From: Agrococcus jenensis
GTDB lineage: Bacteria > Actinomycetota > Actinomycetes > Actinomycetales > Microbacteriaceae
Reading direction: 5' to 3'
NCBI RefSeq assembly: GCF_003752465.1
Contig: NZ_RKHJ01000001.1
Coordinates: 124,001 to 188,000 of the forward strand
Length of the DNA stretch: 64,000 bases
In this document: positions 52,231 to 60,229 of the stretch, one piece after another
Numbering within the stretch: position 1 is the stretch's first letter
Layout: each line of letters starts with the position of its first letter
Program-made: the position numbers and the translations under genes
Notes under the pieces: generated by a model
Seen by the model: the letters and a program-made list of their open reading frames with translations, nothing else
Database searches by the model: none
Told to the model about the DNA's origin: nothing

Positions 52231-53084
52231 CAGTCCTCCTCGACGCCCGCGAACAGGTCGTCCTCCGGCACGGCGTGCGTCGCGCGCGACCGCGCCAGCT
52301 CGTAGTCGTCGGTCGGCCACGTGCCGAGCAGCAGCTCGTGCGGCCAGAAGAAGAAGCGCGAGTCCGGCTCGACCTGGCTCGCGTGCGCGCGGAGCGCGCT
52401 GTCGCGCGCGGCCAGGTGCGGTCCCACGTCGACGCGCGTCGTCATCGTCTCGCCGCGCTCGCCGAGCCGCTCGGCCCACTCGCGCATGAACGGGAGCCGG
52501 TCGTCGTCGGGCGTGACGGCCTCGACCGCCGAGAGCAGGGCGCGCAGCCGCGCGCCGCTCATGCTGCGGTCGAAGTACACCTTCTGCACCTCCCACGGCT
52601 CGCCCAGCTCCGGGAGCCCAGCCGCCGCGTGCTCAACGGCCCACATCGTCACCTCGTGGCAGCGGATGTGGTCCGGGTGCGGATAGCCGCCGGTCTCGTC
52701 GTAGGTGACGACCACCTGCGGCCGCAGCCGGCGGATGAGCCGCACGAGCGGGCGCCCGGTGATCTCGAGCGGCAGCGTCGCGAACGACAGCTCGCGCAGC
52801 GGCTCCCCCTCGTCCGGCAGGCCGGAGTCGACGTAGCCGAGCCACACGTGGTCGACGCCGAGCGCGGCGCGCGCCTGCTCCATCTCGACGCGACGGAGCC
52901 CGGTCATGTCGCGCTCGGCGCGGTGCTTCCGCTCGAAGCCCTCGTTGAGCACGCTGCCGCTCTCGCCGCCGGTGCAGGAGACGACGGTGACCTGGGCGCC
53001 CTCGGCGGCGTAGCGCGCGAGCGTCCCGGCGCCCTTGCTCGACTCGTCATCGGGGTGCGCATGCACGGCGAGCAGGCGTCGCAC
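52230..53084 (-). CDS. mca: Mycothiol conjugate amidase
   Basis: Zinc amidase that cleaves mycothiol S-conjugates so that toxins leave as mercapturates. The 284-residue protein begins LLAVHAHPDDESSKGAGTLA, with zinc ligands His and Asp in the H-P-D-D-E motif. SCTGGESGSVLN, GYVDSGLPDEGEPLRE, VVTYDETGGYPHPDHIRCHE (third zinc His region) and DSRFFFWPHELLLGTWPTDD distinguish Mca from the shorter MshB. The start is GTG 53084 with AAGGAGAGG just upstream. It is divergent from the DUF4307-greA pair. Confidence 0.95.
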   Translation of the reverse strand: MRRLLAVHAHPDDESSKGAGTLARYAAEGAQVTVVSCTGGESGSVLNEGFERKHRAERDMTGLRRVEMEQARAALGVDHVWLGYVDSGLPDEGEPLRELSFATLPLEITGRPLVRLIRRLRPQVVVTYDETGGYPHPDHIRCHEVTMWAVEHAAAGLPELGEPWEVQKVYFDRSMSGARLRALLSAVEAVTPDDDRLPFMREWAERLGERGETMTTRVDVGPHLAARDSALRAHASQVEPDSRFFFWPHELLLGTWPTDDYELARSRATHAVPEDDLFAGVEED

Positions 53085-53171
53085 GGCCTCTCCTTCCCTG
53101 CCCGCACGAGCCGCGCCGGACGGCACGACGACTAGACTGGACAGGCCCCCATCCTCCCACGACAGGCCCTG

Positions 53172-53576
53172 ATGACCGACCTCGACGCTCGCTACGGACG
53201 CACGCGCGCCCGCACGCAGCGAGAGCGGACGCTCGGCTGGATCGTCGGCGTCAGCATCATGCTCGTCGCGGTCGCGTGGGTCTGGTGGGTGGGCACCGAT
53301 CCCGCGTCGACGCAGCTGCAGTCGCGCAACATCGGCTACGTCGTCGAGGACGACGCGACGGCCGTCGTGACCTTCGAGGTCTCGGTCGACGCCGGCACAC
53401 CCGTGCGCTGCGCGGTCGAGGCGCTCAACAGCGCCTTCGGCATCGTCGGCTGGGTCGAGCTCGACCTGCCGCCGGCCGACACCCACACCACCAGCCACCG
53501 GGTCGAGGTGCGCACGAGCGAGCGCGCGAGCAACGGATTGGTCTCGGAGTGCTGGGTGACATACGATGCTGAGTGA
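53172..53576 (+). CDS. DUF4307 membrane protein
   Basis: A 134-residue protein of the actinobacterial DUF4307 family: basic N terminus DARYGRTRARTQRERTLGWI, one helix IVGVSIMLVAVAWVWWVGTD, then an extracellular beta domain (DDATAVVTFEVSVDAGTPVR, FGIVGWVELDLPPADTHTTS). Upstream of greA and divergent from mca, its usual place. Function unknown. Confidence 0.9.
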   Translation: MTDLDARYGRTRARTQRERTLGWIVGVSIMLVAVAWVWWVGTDPASTQLQSRNIGYVVEDDATAVVTFEVSVDAGTPVRCAVEALNSAFGIVGWVELDLPPADTHTTSHRVEVRTSERASNGLVSECWVTYDAE

Positions 53577-53618
53577 GCCGGCCCACGCGGGGCCGGTTCT
53601 CTGCATATCGGGAGAGAC

Positions 53619-54107
53619 ATGAACGGCACCACGGAGACCTGGCTGACCCAGGAGGCGCACGACCGCCTGCAGGGCGAGCTGGAGCACCTGCAGGGGCCGG
53701 TGCGCGCCGAGATCGCGAAGCGCATCGAGGAGGCCCGCGACGAGGGTGATCTCAAGGAGAACGGCGGCTACCACGCCGCGAAGGACGATCAGGCCCAGAT
53801 CGAGGCCCGGATCAGCCAGCTCGTGCAGCTGCTGCGCACCGCCAAGGTCGGCGACGCACCGCAGGCGTCCGGCGTGGTCGAGGCCGGCACCGTCGTCACG
53901 GCGACGATCGCCGGGGATGAGACGACCTTCCTGGTCGGCAACCGCGAGATCCAGGAGGCCGGCGACGACCTCGACGTCTACAGCGAGGCGAGCCCGCTCG
54001 GCGCGGCCATCATGGGCCTGAAGATCGGTGCGACCACCACGTACCAGACCCCCACGGGTGTGACGATCGACGTCGAGATCAAGGACGTCCAGACCTACCG
54101 CGGCTAG
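53619..54107 (+). CDS. greA: Transcription elongation factor GreA
   Basis: Rescues backtracked RNA polymerase by stimulating transcript cleavage. A 162-residue protein with the coiled-coil tip DEGDLKENGGYHAAKDDQAQ (acidic D/E pair that acts in the secondary channel) and the C-terminal domain VVEAGTVVTATIAGDETTFL, SPLGAAIMGLKIGATTTYQT. CGGGAGAGAC stands just before the ATG. It follows DUF4307 after 42 bp. Confidence 0.97.
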   Translation: MNGTTETWLTQEAHDRLQGELEHLQGPVRAEIAKRIEEARDEGDLKENGGYHAAKDDQAQIEARISQLVQLLRTAKVGDAPQASGVVEAGTVVTATIAGDETTFLVGNREIQEAGDDLDVYSEASPLGAAIMGLKIGATTTYQTPTGVTIDVEIKDVQTYRG

Positions 54108-54113
54108 ACCGCA

Positions 54114-54149
54114 GACGAAGGGCCCCGCGAGATCGCGGGGCCCTTCGTC
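54114..54149. terminator. Bidirectional terminator between greA and ilvA
   Basis: GACGAAGGGCCCCGCG pairs perfectly with CGCGGGGCCCTTCGTC over an AGAT loop (16-bp stem), between convergent greA and ilvA. Confidence 0.9.
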
Positions 54150-54165
54150 GTCCGCGCGGGTCGCG

Positions 54166-55551
54166 CTAGAGCACCTGCGGCTCGTAGCCGGCACGGCGGA
54201 GCGCCTCGAGCACGCGCTGCGCGTGCTCCGGTCCGCGCGTGGTGACCGAGATGTCGATCGAGACGTCGGTGATCGACGTCCAGGCGTCGTGCTGCGTGTG
54301 CAGCACCTCGACGACGTTGGCCTGCTCGTCCGAGACGATCTGGGCGATGATGGCGAGCTGGCCCGGCCGGTCCGGCAGCGCCATCCGCACCTTCAGGTAG
54401 CGCTGCGAGGCCGCGAGGCCGCGGGCGATGACGCGCTCCATGAAGAGCGGGTCGATGTTGCCGCCCGAGAGCACCGCGACCGTCGGCCCGTCGGACGTGA
54501 CGAGGCCGGTCATGATCGCGGCCGTCGTCACCGCGCCCGACGGCTCGACGACGAGCTTGGCGCGCTCGAGCAGCACGATCATCGCGCGGGCGATGTCGTC
54601 GTCGGAGACCGTGACGATCTCGTCGACCGCCTCGCGGACGATCTCGAACGGCAGCGTGCCCGGCCGCGCGACGGCGATGCCGTCGGCGATCGTCGGGCGC
54701 GTCACGATCGTGGTGGGCTCCCCCGCGGCGAGCGAGTCGACGAACGACGCGGCCCGCTCGGCCTGCACGCCCACGATCCGCACGCGGCGGCCGTCGAGCG
54801 CCGTGCGCTGGCGCACCGCCGACGCGACGCCGGCCGCGAGCCCGCCGCCGCCGAGCGGCACGACGATCGTGGCGACATCGGGCACCTGCTCGAGGATCTC
54901 GAGCCCGACCGTGCCCTGCCCGGCGATGATGTCGGCGTGGTCGTAGGGCGGCACGAACGTGGCGCCGGTGCGCTCGACGTGCTCGATCGCCGCGGCGAGG
55001 GCCGTCTGGAAGTCCGCGCCGCGCAGCTCGACCGCCGCGCCGTAGTCGCGCGTCGCCTGCAGCTTGGGCAGCGCGACGCCGACGGGCATGAAGATCGTCG
55101 ACCGGATGCCGAGCTCGGTGGCCGAGAACGCCACGCCCTGCGCGTGGTTGCCGGCGGAGGCGGCGACCACGCCGCGAGCGCGCTGGTCGTCGTCGAGTAG
55201 GGAGAGCATGTTGTAGGCGCCGCGGATCTTGTACGCACCGGTGCGCTGCAGGTTCTCGCACTTGAGCAGCACCTCGGCGCCGAGCATGCCGCTCAGGTAG
55301 CGCGAGCGCTCCATCGGCGTCTCCTGCACGATGCCGTGCAGCCGCTCGCGCGCCGCCTCGAAGTCGGCGAGCGTCGGTCCCGGCAGGGGCTGCCCCGAGG
55401 CGGCGGACTCGGTCATGACGGCCGGCTCGGTCGGGCCGGTCGGCTCCGTCAGGCCGGTCGGCTCCGTCAGGCCGGTCGGCGCCGCCAGGCCGGTCGAATC
55501 GGGCACCACGGGCTCGGCGAGCACCGGGTCGGGCACGGCTCGGTCGATCAT
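54166..55551 (-). CDS. ilvA: Threonine dehydratase
   Basis: PLP enzyme producing 2-oxobutyrate for isoleucine synthesis. The fold type II core starts near residue 55: LLKCENLQRTGAYKIRGAYN with the Schiff-base Lys, VVAASAGNHAQGVAFSATEL, VPLGGGGLAAGVASAVRQ (phosphate loop), and a short C-terminal ACT-like region (MALPDRPGQLAIIAQIVSDE), as in the 400-residue actinobacterial form. The ATG at 55551 overlaps the upstream stop (ATGA), giving a 45-residue extension made of tandem 6-residue units (GLTEPT). An internal ATG at 55416 would give 416 residues, the usual length; both are possible. Confidence 0.93.
   Translation of the reverse strand: MIDRAVPDPVLAEPVVPDSTGLAAPTGLTEPTGLTEPTGPTEPAVMTESAASGQPLPGPTLADFEAARERLHGIVQETPMERSRYLSGMLGAEVLLKCENLQRTGAYKIRGAYNMLSLLDDDQRARGVVAASAGNHAQGVAFSATELGIRSTIFMPVGVALPKLQATRDYGAAVELRGADFQTALAAAIEHVERTGATFVPPYDHADIIAGQGTVGLEILEQVPDVATIVVPLGGGGLAAGVASAVRQRTALDGRRVRIVGVQAERAASFVDSLAAGEPTTIVTRPTIADGIAVARPGTLPFEIVREAVDEIVTVSDDDIARAMIVLLERAKLVVEPSGAVTTAAIMTGLVTSDGPTVAVLSGGNIDPLFMERVIARGLAASQRYLKVRMALPDRPGQLAIIAQIVSDEQANVVEVLHTQHDAWTSITDVSIDISVTTRGPEHAQRVLEALRRAGYEPQVL
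55424..55495. repeat. Four 18-bp tandem repeats inside the ilvA leader
   Basis: Units of GGCTCCGTCAGGCCGGTC (two exact copies, two with 2-3 changes) run from 55424 to 55495 and encode GLTEPT-type hexapeptides in frame. Confidence 0.9.
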
Positions 55552-56747
55552 CGGACCACCTCCTGCACCGACGGGTCGGGGTTCGTGCGCCATGACCCCG
55601 ACGCGATCGTCTTGACGAACACGTTGAGGAAGGCGACCGTCGGCACGGCGAAGAGGGCGCCCGCGATGCCGCCGATCGTCGATCCGGCGGCGACCGCCAC
55701 GACGACCGCGAGGGGGTGCACCTTGACGGCCGTGCCCATGATGATCGGCTGCAGGATGTGGCTCTCGACCTGCTGCACGAGCAGCACGATGCCGACCATG
55801 ATGACCGCCGGGATCGGCCCGAGCGCGATGAGGGCGACGAGCACCGCGATCGCGCCGGTGGCGACGGCACCGATGATCGGGATGAACGATCCGAGGAACA
55901 CGAGGATCGCGATCGGGAGCACGAGCGGCATGCCGCCCTCGTGGAACAGCCCGAGGATGAACGCGCCGAGGCCGATGCCGATCGCGTCGATCGCCGCGAC
56001 GACGACCTGCACGCGCACGAAGTTGCCGAGCGTCACCCAGCCGGCGCGACCGGCGCCATCCGTGGGGCGGCGCGCAGGGCGCGGCAGCAGGCCGACGACC
56101 CAGCGCCAGATGCCCCGGCCGTCGGCGAGGATGAAGATGAGCGCGAAGATCGCGAGCAGCATGCCCGCGAGGAAGTGGCCCACCGACGAGCCGACCGTGA
56201 GCGCACTCGACAGCACCGACGAGATGTCGTCGCGGAGCGTGCCGAGGATGTTCGTGCCGAACTCGTTCACATCCTCCTGGGTGATCCCGAACGGCAGCGA
56301 GAGCAGCCAGCCCTGCGCATCGCCCCAGAAGGCGACGGCGCGCGCCTGCAGCTCGGGGTACTCGCTGCGCATCTGCGAGACGACGAGCCAGCCGAGACCG
56401 GAGACCAGCACGATGAGGCCGACGATGGCCACCGCGACCGCGAGGCCGCGGGGCCAGCGGTGGCGCACGAGCACGTCGACGAGCGGCTGCAGCAGGGCGG
56501 TGAGCAGCGCTGCGACGAGCACGGGGATGACGATGAGCGAGAACTGCATGACGAGCCAGATGCCGATCGCCGCGGCCGCCGCGATGACCACGATGCGCCA
56601 CGACCAGGCGCCGGCGATGCGCATGCCTCGCGGCAGCGCGTCGCCGAGCGGGGTCGCGTCGCCGCGAGGCGTCGCGACGCCGCGGGGCGTGGCGGGGTCG
56701 GGTCGGCCGGGGGGCCGGGCCTGATCCGGGGTTCGACCGAACAGCAT
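55548..56747 (-). CDS. AI-2E family transporter
   Basis: A 399-residue polytopic permease. The soluble N terminus (FGRTPDQARPPGRPDPATPR then ATPRGD/ATPLGD repeats) precedes SWRIVVIAAAAAIGIWLVMQ, the family's long periplasmic or cytosolic loop, and the later helices VLVFLGSFIPIIGAVATGAI (G-S-F-I-P-I-I-G, diagnostic) and ESHILQPIIMGTAVKVHPLA. Family members export varied small molecules or act as Na/H antiporters; the AI-2 name is not evidence of function. TACGAT 6 nt before the ATG suggests a leaderless start. Coupled to ilvA by ATGA. Confidence 0.92.
   Translation of the reverse strand: MLFGRTPDQARPPGRPDPATPRGVATPRGDATPLGDALPRGMRIAGAWSWRIVVIAAAAAIGIWLVMQFSLIVIPVLVAALLTALLQPLVDVLVRHRWPRGLAVAVAIVGLIVLVSGLGWLVVSQMRSEYPELQARAVAFWGDAQGWLLSLPFGITQEDVNEFGTNILGTLRDDISSVLSSALTVGSSVGHFLAGMLLAIFALIFILADGRGIWRWVVGLLPRPARRPTDGAGRAGWVTLGNFVRVQVVVAAIDAIGIGLGAFILGLFHEGGMPLVLPIAILVFLGSFIPIIGAVATGAIAVLVALIALGPIPAVIMVGIVLLVQQVESHILQPIIMGTAVKVHPLAVVVAVAAGSTIGGIAGALFAVPTVAFLNVFVKTIASGSWRTNPDPSVQEVVR
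56638..56691. repeat. Three 18-bp tandem repeats in the AI-2E gene 5' region
   Basis: Imperfect in-frame units of 18 bp (core GCGTCGCCGCGAGGCGTC) encode ATPRGV/ATPRGD/ATPLGD in the cytosolic N-terminal tail. Confidence 0.75.
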
Positions 56748-56815
56748 CTGCCGATCGTACGGTGCGGCGCTGGGCCCCGTGCGCATGCGTCGGAGGCCGC
56801 GGCTAGGCTCCGGGC

Positions 56816-58048
56816 ATGGCAGCACCAGCGAGGATGACCGCGGCGCAGGCGCGCAGGATCGCGATCGCGGCCAGCGGCCTCGACGGTGCCGTGCCCGGCG
56901 AGCGGGGGCGCACCGGGGTCCGCACGCTCGAGCGCACGATCGAGCGGCTCGGGCTGCTGCAGCTCGACTCCGTCAACGTCTTCGAGCGCAGCCACTACCT
57001 GCCGCTGCTGTCGCGCGTCGGGCCCTACGACCGCGCGACCCTGGACCGGCTGCTGCACCACGATCGCCCGAGGCAGCGCCTGGGCGGCTACACCGAGTAC
57101 GTGGCGCACGAGGCCGCCGTCATCGCCGTCGACGACTGGCCGCTGTGGGGCTGGAAGCGTCGCCAGCCGATGCGCGGCGGCAGCGAGCAGTGGGCGGCGC
57201 AGCACGCGGCGATCGTCGACGGCGTGCTGGCCGAGTTCGCCGAGCGCGGCCCGATGCGCCCGAGCGACATGGAGCATCCCGCGCACGAGCGGCTGCCGGG
57301 CGGCTGGTGGAACAAGTCCGACGCCTACTGGGCCACGGCGGTGCTCTTCCAGCGGGGCGAGCTCGTGACGGTGGGCCGCTCAAGGTTCGAGCGCCAGTAC
57401 GCGGTCGCCGATCAGGCGCTGCCCGACGCGGCCCGCGCGGAGGTCGACCGGGCCGACGCGCAGCGCGTGCTCGTCGCGCGCGCGGCGCAGGCATTCGGCG
57501 TCGCCGCGCTCGACGACCTCGCGGACTACCACCGGCTGCCGGTGAAGGATGCGCAGGCCGCGGTCGCCGACCTCGTCGACGAGGGCAGCCTCGAGCCGGT
57601 CGCCGTCGACGGCTGGGGCCGGCCCGCGTGGGTCTGGGCGGGCGCGCGGCGGCCGCGACGGGTGCGCGCGACGGCGCTGCTCTCGCCGTTCGATCCGCTC
57701 GTCTGGCACCGGCCGCGCGCGGAGCGCATGTTCGGCTTCTCCTACCGGATCAGCATCTACACGCCCGCGGCGCAGCGCGCGCACGGCTACTACGTGCTGC
57801 CGGTGCTCGTCGACGACGAGCTCGTCGGTCGCGTCGACCTCAAGAGCGACCGGAAAGCCCGCGTGCTGCGCGTGCAGCACGCGACGATCGAGCCGGGGCT
57901 CGAGCACAGGGCCGGCGAGCTCGCGGCGCGGCTCGAGCCGGTGCTGCGCGAGGCGGCGGCGTGGCAGGGGCTCGAGCGGGTCGAGGTCGCGGGGGCGGGG
58001 ACGTGGGCGGCGGAGGTGGCGGGGGCGCTCGACGCAGGAACCGGCTGA
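56816..58048 (+). CDS. AlkZ/YcaQ-like winged-helix DNA glycosylase
   Basis: A 410-residue member of the HTH_42 (DUF1006) family, which includes AlkZ (azinomycin interstrand crosslink repair) and E. coli YcaQ/AlkX. Repeated winged-helix regions begin MTAAQARRIAIAASGLDG; LGLLQLDSVNVFERSHYLPL contains the Q-L-D site corresponding to the catalytic QxQ/QxD motif; ALLSPFDPLVWHRPRAERMF and FSYRISIYTPAAQRAHGYYV are the family's C-terminal signature. It probably unhooks bulky N7-alkyl or crosslinked bases. TAGGCT lies 6 nt before the ATG (leaderless-like). Confidence 0.92.
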   Translation: MAAPARMTAAQARRIAIAASGLDGAVPGERGRTGVRTLERTIERLGLLQLDSVNVFERSHYLPLLSRVGPYDRATLDRLLHHDRPRQRLGGYTEYVAHEAAVIAVDDWPLWGWKRRQPMRGGSEQWAAQHAAIVDGVLAEFAERGPMRPSDMEHPAHERLPGGWWNKSDAYWATAVLFQRGELVTVGRSRFERQYAVADQALPDAARAEVDRADAQRVLVARAAQAFGVAALDDLADYHRLPVKDAQAAVADLVDEGSLEPVAVDGWGRPAWVWAGARRPRRVRATALLSPFDPLVWHRPRAERMFGFSYRISIYTPAAQRAHGYYVLPVLVDDELVGRVDLKSDRKARVLRVQHATIEPGLEHRAGELAARLEPVLREAAAWQGLERVEVAGAGTWAAEVAGALDAGTG

Positions 58049-58060
58049 TCAGCGCTGCCG

Positions 58061-58335
58061 GTCGAGCCGCACGGCCGCCCCGGCGGCCGCGCGAATCGAG
58101 ACCACCCCCGGTCCAGCGGGCGCGACCGTCGCGATGGTCTCGACTCGGTCAGCGCGCTGCGCGCGCGGACCGGCTCGACCCGCAGGAGGCGGGCGCTGCT
58201 GGTCGAGCCGCACGGCCGCCCCGGCGGCCGCGCGCGTCGAGACCACCCTCGGTCCAGCGGGCGCGACCGTCGCGATGGTCTCGACTCGGTCAGCGCGCTG
58301 CGCGCGCGGACCGGCTCGACCGGCAGGAGGCAGCC
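58061..58335. repeat. 141-bp unit in tandem duplicate, palindrome-rich
   Basis: GTCGAGCCGCACGGCCGCCC recurs at 58061 and 58202 (period 141), and the copies are almost identical to about 58332. Each unit contains TCGAGACCACC, GGTCTCGACTCGG, the self-complementary GCGCGCTGCGCGCGC and GGCTCGACC. A partial copy lies at 23530-23592. It fills the 288 bp between the glycosylase and LemA-like genes; no ORF is supported here. Confidence 0.9.
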
Positions 58336-58336
58336 G

Positions 58337-58885
58337 TCAGAACTGGATGCGGGGCGGCTCGGCGACCGCGCCGGCCTGGTCGACCTCGAAGAACTCGCGA
58401 GGCACGCCGAAGGTGCTCGCCCACATCGAGCTCGGGTACCGGCGGCCCTTCGCATTGAGCTCGCGCGCACCGGTGTTGTAGTCGCGACGGCGCGCCTGCG
58501 CCTCGTCGTCGAGGGCGGCGAGCGCGGTGCGGGCCTCTGCGGCATCCGAGCCCAGCGGCTGCGACCCGGCGGCCTGCACGAGCGGGCGCAGCACCCGCTG
58601 CACCTCCGCCTCCGCCTCGGCCTTCGACTGCGGCTGGGAGGCGGCGTCGAGCGACGCGAAGGCCTGCGCCGCCTGCTGCTGCTGCGGTCCGGGCGCCGTC
58701 GCGAGCAGCGGGGCGGCGACGGTGCGACGCCGCTCGAGCGTCGCGGCGAGCGCGTCCCACCGCTCGTCGACCGTCGCGCTCAGCCGGCGCATCCCGGTCA
58801 TCGCGGTGACGAACCAGATGCCTGCGGCGAGGCCCAGGACGACGAAGGCACCGGCGGCGATCAGGATGACGTCGAGCAGCTCCAT
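58337..58885 (-). CDS. LemA-family-like membrane protein
   Basis: A 182-residue protein with an N-terminal helix ELLDVILIAAGAFVVLGLAA and helical coiled-coil-type domain (RRLSATVDERWDALAATLER, TALAALDDEAQARRRDYNTG) ending in YPSSMWASTFGVPREFFEVD, the LemA-like N-x-Y/F-x(n)-FP-S-x-ASTFGF pattern. LemA proteins are membrane-anchored helical bundles of unclear function. TACGAT lies 7 nt before the ATG at 58883-58885. Alternative start: ATG 9 bp upstream. Confidence 0.85.
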   Translation of the reverse strand: MELLDVILIAAGAFVVLGLAAGIWFVTAMTGMRRLSATVDERWDALAATLERRRTVAAPLLATAPGPQQQQAAQAFASLDAASQPQSKAEAEAEVQRVLRPLVQAAGSQPLGSDAAEARTALAALDDEAQARRRDYNTGARELNAKGRRYPSSMWASTFGVPREFFEVDQAGAVAEPPRIQF

Positions 58886-58920
58886 GGCTCCCATCGTAGG
58901 CGAGCCTGCTCGGCGACCGG

Positions 58921-60213
58921 TCAGTCGCCCAGCACCCGCCGGGTCCAGCTGCTCGAGAAGGTGCGGTCCGGGTCGAGCTCGTCGCGCGCCGCGGCGAAGT
59001 CGGCGAAGCCGGGGAACCGCTCCGCCAGCTCGGCGGCGCGCAACGAGTGCAGCTTGCCCCAGTGCGGTCGGCCGTCGTGCGCGAGCAGGATCGGCTCGAC
59101 GAGCGAGAAGAGCGGCCGGGGATCCTCCCGCCACCAGCGGTGCGCCGCGATGTAGCCGGTGTCCCGGCCGTGCGCGGTCGAGAGATGGGCGTCGTCCGGG
59201 GCGCTCGTGCGCGCCTCGAACGGGAACGTGAGCACGAGGTCGGCCCGCCGCAGCGCGCGGTCGATCTCGCCCAGCGCCTCCGGCACGGCCTCGACCGGCA
59301 GCCCGTACTCGAGCTCGCGGAAGCGCACGGCGCGCGGCGCCGTGAACACGTCGTGGCTGGGCTCGGTGAAGGTGCCGCGCGGCATCGCGCGCGCCGAGAG
59401 CTCGTTCACGGCCGGCGCGAGCGCCGGCACGAGCGCCGCGGCGCCGAGCAGCGCGCGATGACCGCCCACCGTGAGCACGCGCTCGTCGAGGAACCTGGCC
59501 ACCGGCGACCGCGGCCGCAGCGGCCCGGTGACGCGCGTGTTCGACTTCGTCGCGGCCACGCGGGTCGCCGCGAACCAGTACAGCTCGAAGTGGTCGGTGC
59601 GCTCGTTGAGGCCCATCCAGTCGTCGAGCACCGCGTCGAGCGGCGCCGTGGTCTCGACCGCCTCGAGCGCGAAGGCCGGCACGCACTGCAGCGTGACGTC
59701 GACGAGCACCCCGAGCGCGCCGAGCCCGAGCCGCACGGCCGGCAGCAGCTCCGGCCGCTCGGTCTCGCTCACGCGCAGCAGCTCGCCGCGGCCCGTGACG
59801 AGCGTCGCGGCGACCACGGTCGCGCCGATCGACGCGTGCCGCAGCCCCGTGCCGTGCGTGCCGGTCGAGATCGCGCCCGCGAGCGTCTGGGTGTCGATGT
59901 CGCCGAGGCAGTCCATCGCGAGCCCGGTCGGCGCCAGCAGGGCGGGCACCTCGTGGATCCTCGTGCCGGCCAGGAACGTCGCGCGACCCCGCTCCTCGTC
60001 GACGCGCAGCAGCCCGGCGAGCCCGTCGGTCGTGAGCTGCGCGTCGTCAGGGCGCGCTGCGCCCGAGAAGGAGTGTCCGCTGCCGACGGGGCGGATCGTG
60101 CCGCCGCGGTCGCGCACGCGCTCCACGGCGCGACGGACATCCTCGACCGTGACGGGGGCGTGCACCTCGCGCGGCTCGGCCGACTGGGTGCGCGCCCAGT
60201 TCTTCCACGTCAC
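58921..60213 (-). CDS. D-arabinono-1,4-lactone oxidase-type flavoprotein
   Basis: A 430-residue FAD oxidase of the aldonolactone group (VAO fold). The PP-loop is GGTIRPVGSGHSFSGAARPD with His47 as the likely covalent FAD site, then DIDTQTLAGAISTGTHGTG, LGALGVLVDVTLQCVPAFAL, and C-terminal HWGKLHSLRAAELAERFPGF (ALO signature HWGK). Substrates in actinobacteria include sugar lactones or alditols. It starts at GTG 60213 and is the last gene of tetR-racemase-oxidase. Confidence 0.91.
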   Translation of the reverse strand: MTWKNWARTQSAEPREVHAPVTVEDVRRAVERVRDRGGTIRPVGSGHSFSGAARPDDAQLTTDGLAGLLRVDEERGRATFLAGTRIHEVPALLAPTGLAMDCLGDIDTQTLAGAISTGTHGTGLRHASIGATVVAATLVTGRGELLRVSETERPELLPAVRLGLGALGVLVDVTLQCVPAFALEAVETTAPLDAVLDDWMGLNERTDHFELYWFAATRVAATKSNTRVTGPLRPRSPVARFLDERVLTVGGHRALLGAAALVPALAPAVNELSARAMPRGTFTEPSHDVFTAPRAVRFRELEYGLPVEAVPEALGEIDRALRRADLVLTFPFEARTSAPDDAHLSTAHGRDTGYIAAHRWWREDPRPLFSLVEPILLAHDGRPHWGKLHSLRAAELAERFPGFADFAAARDELDPDRTFSSSWTRRVLGD

Positions 60214-60229
60214 GCATCGCTCCTTCAGG

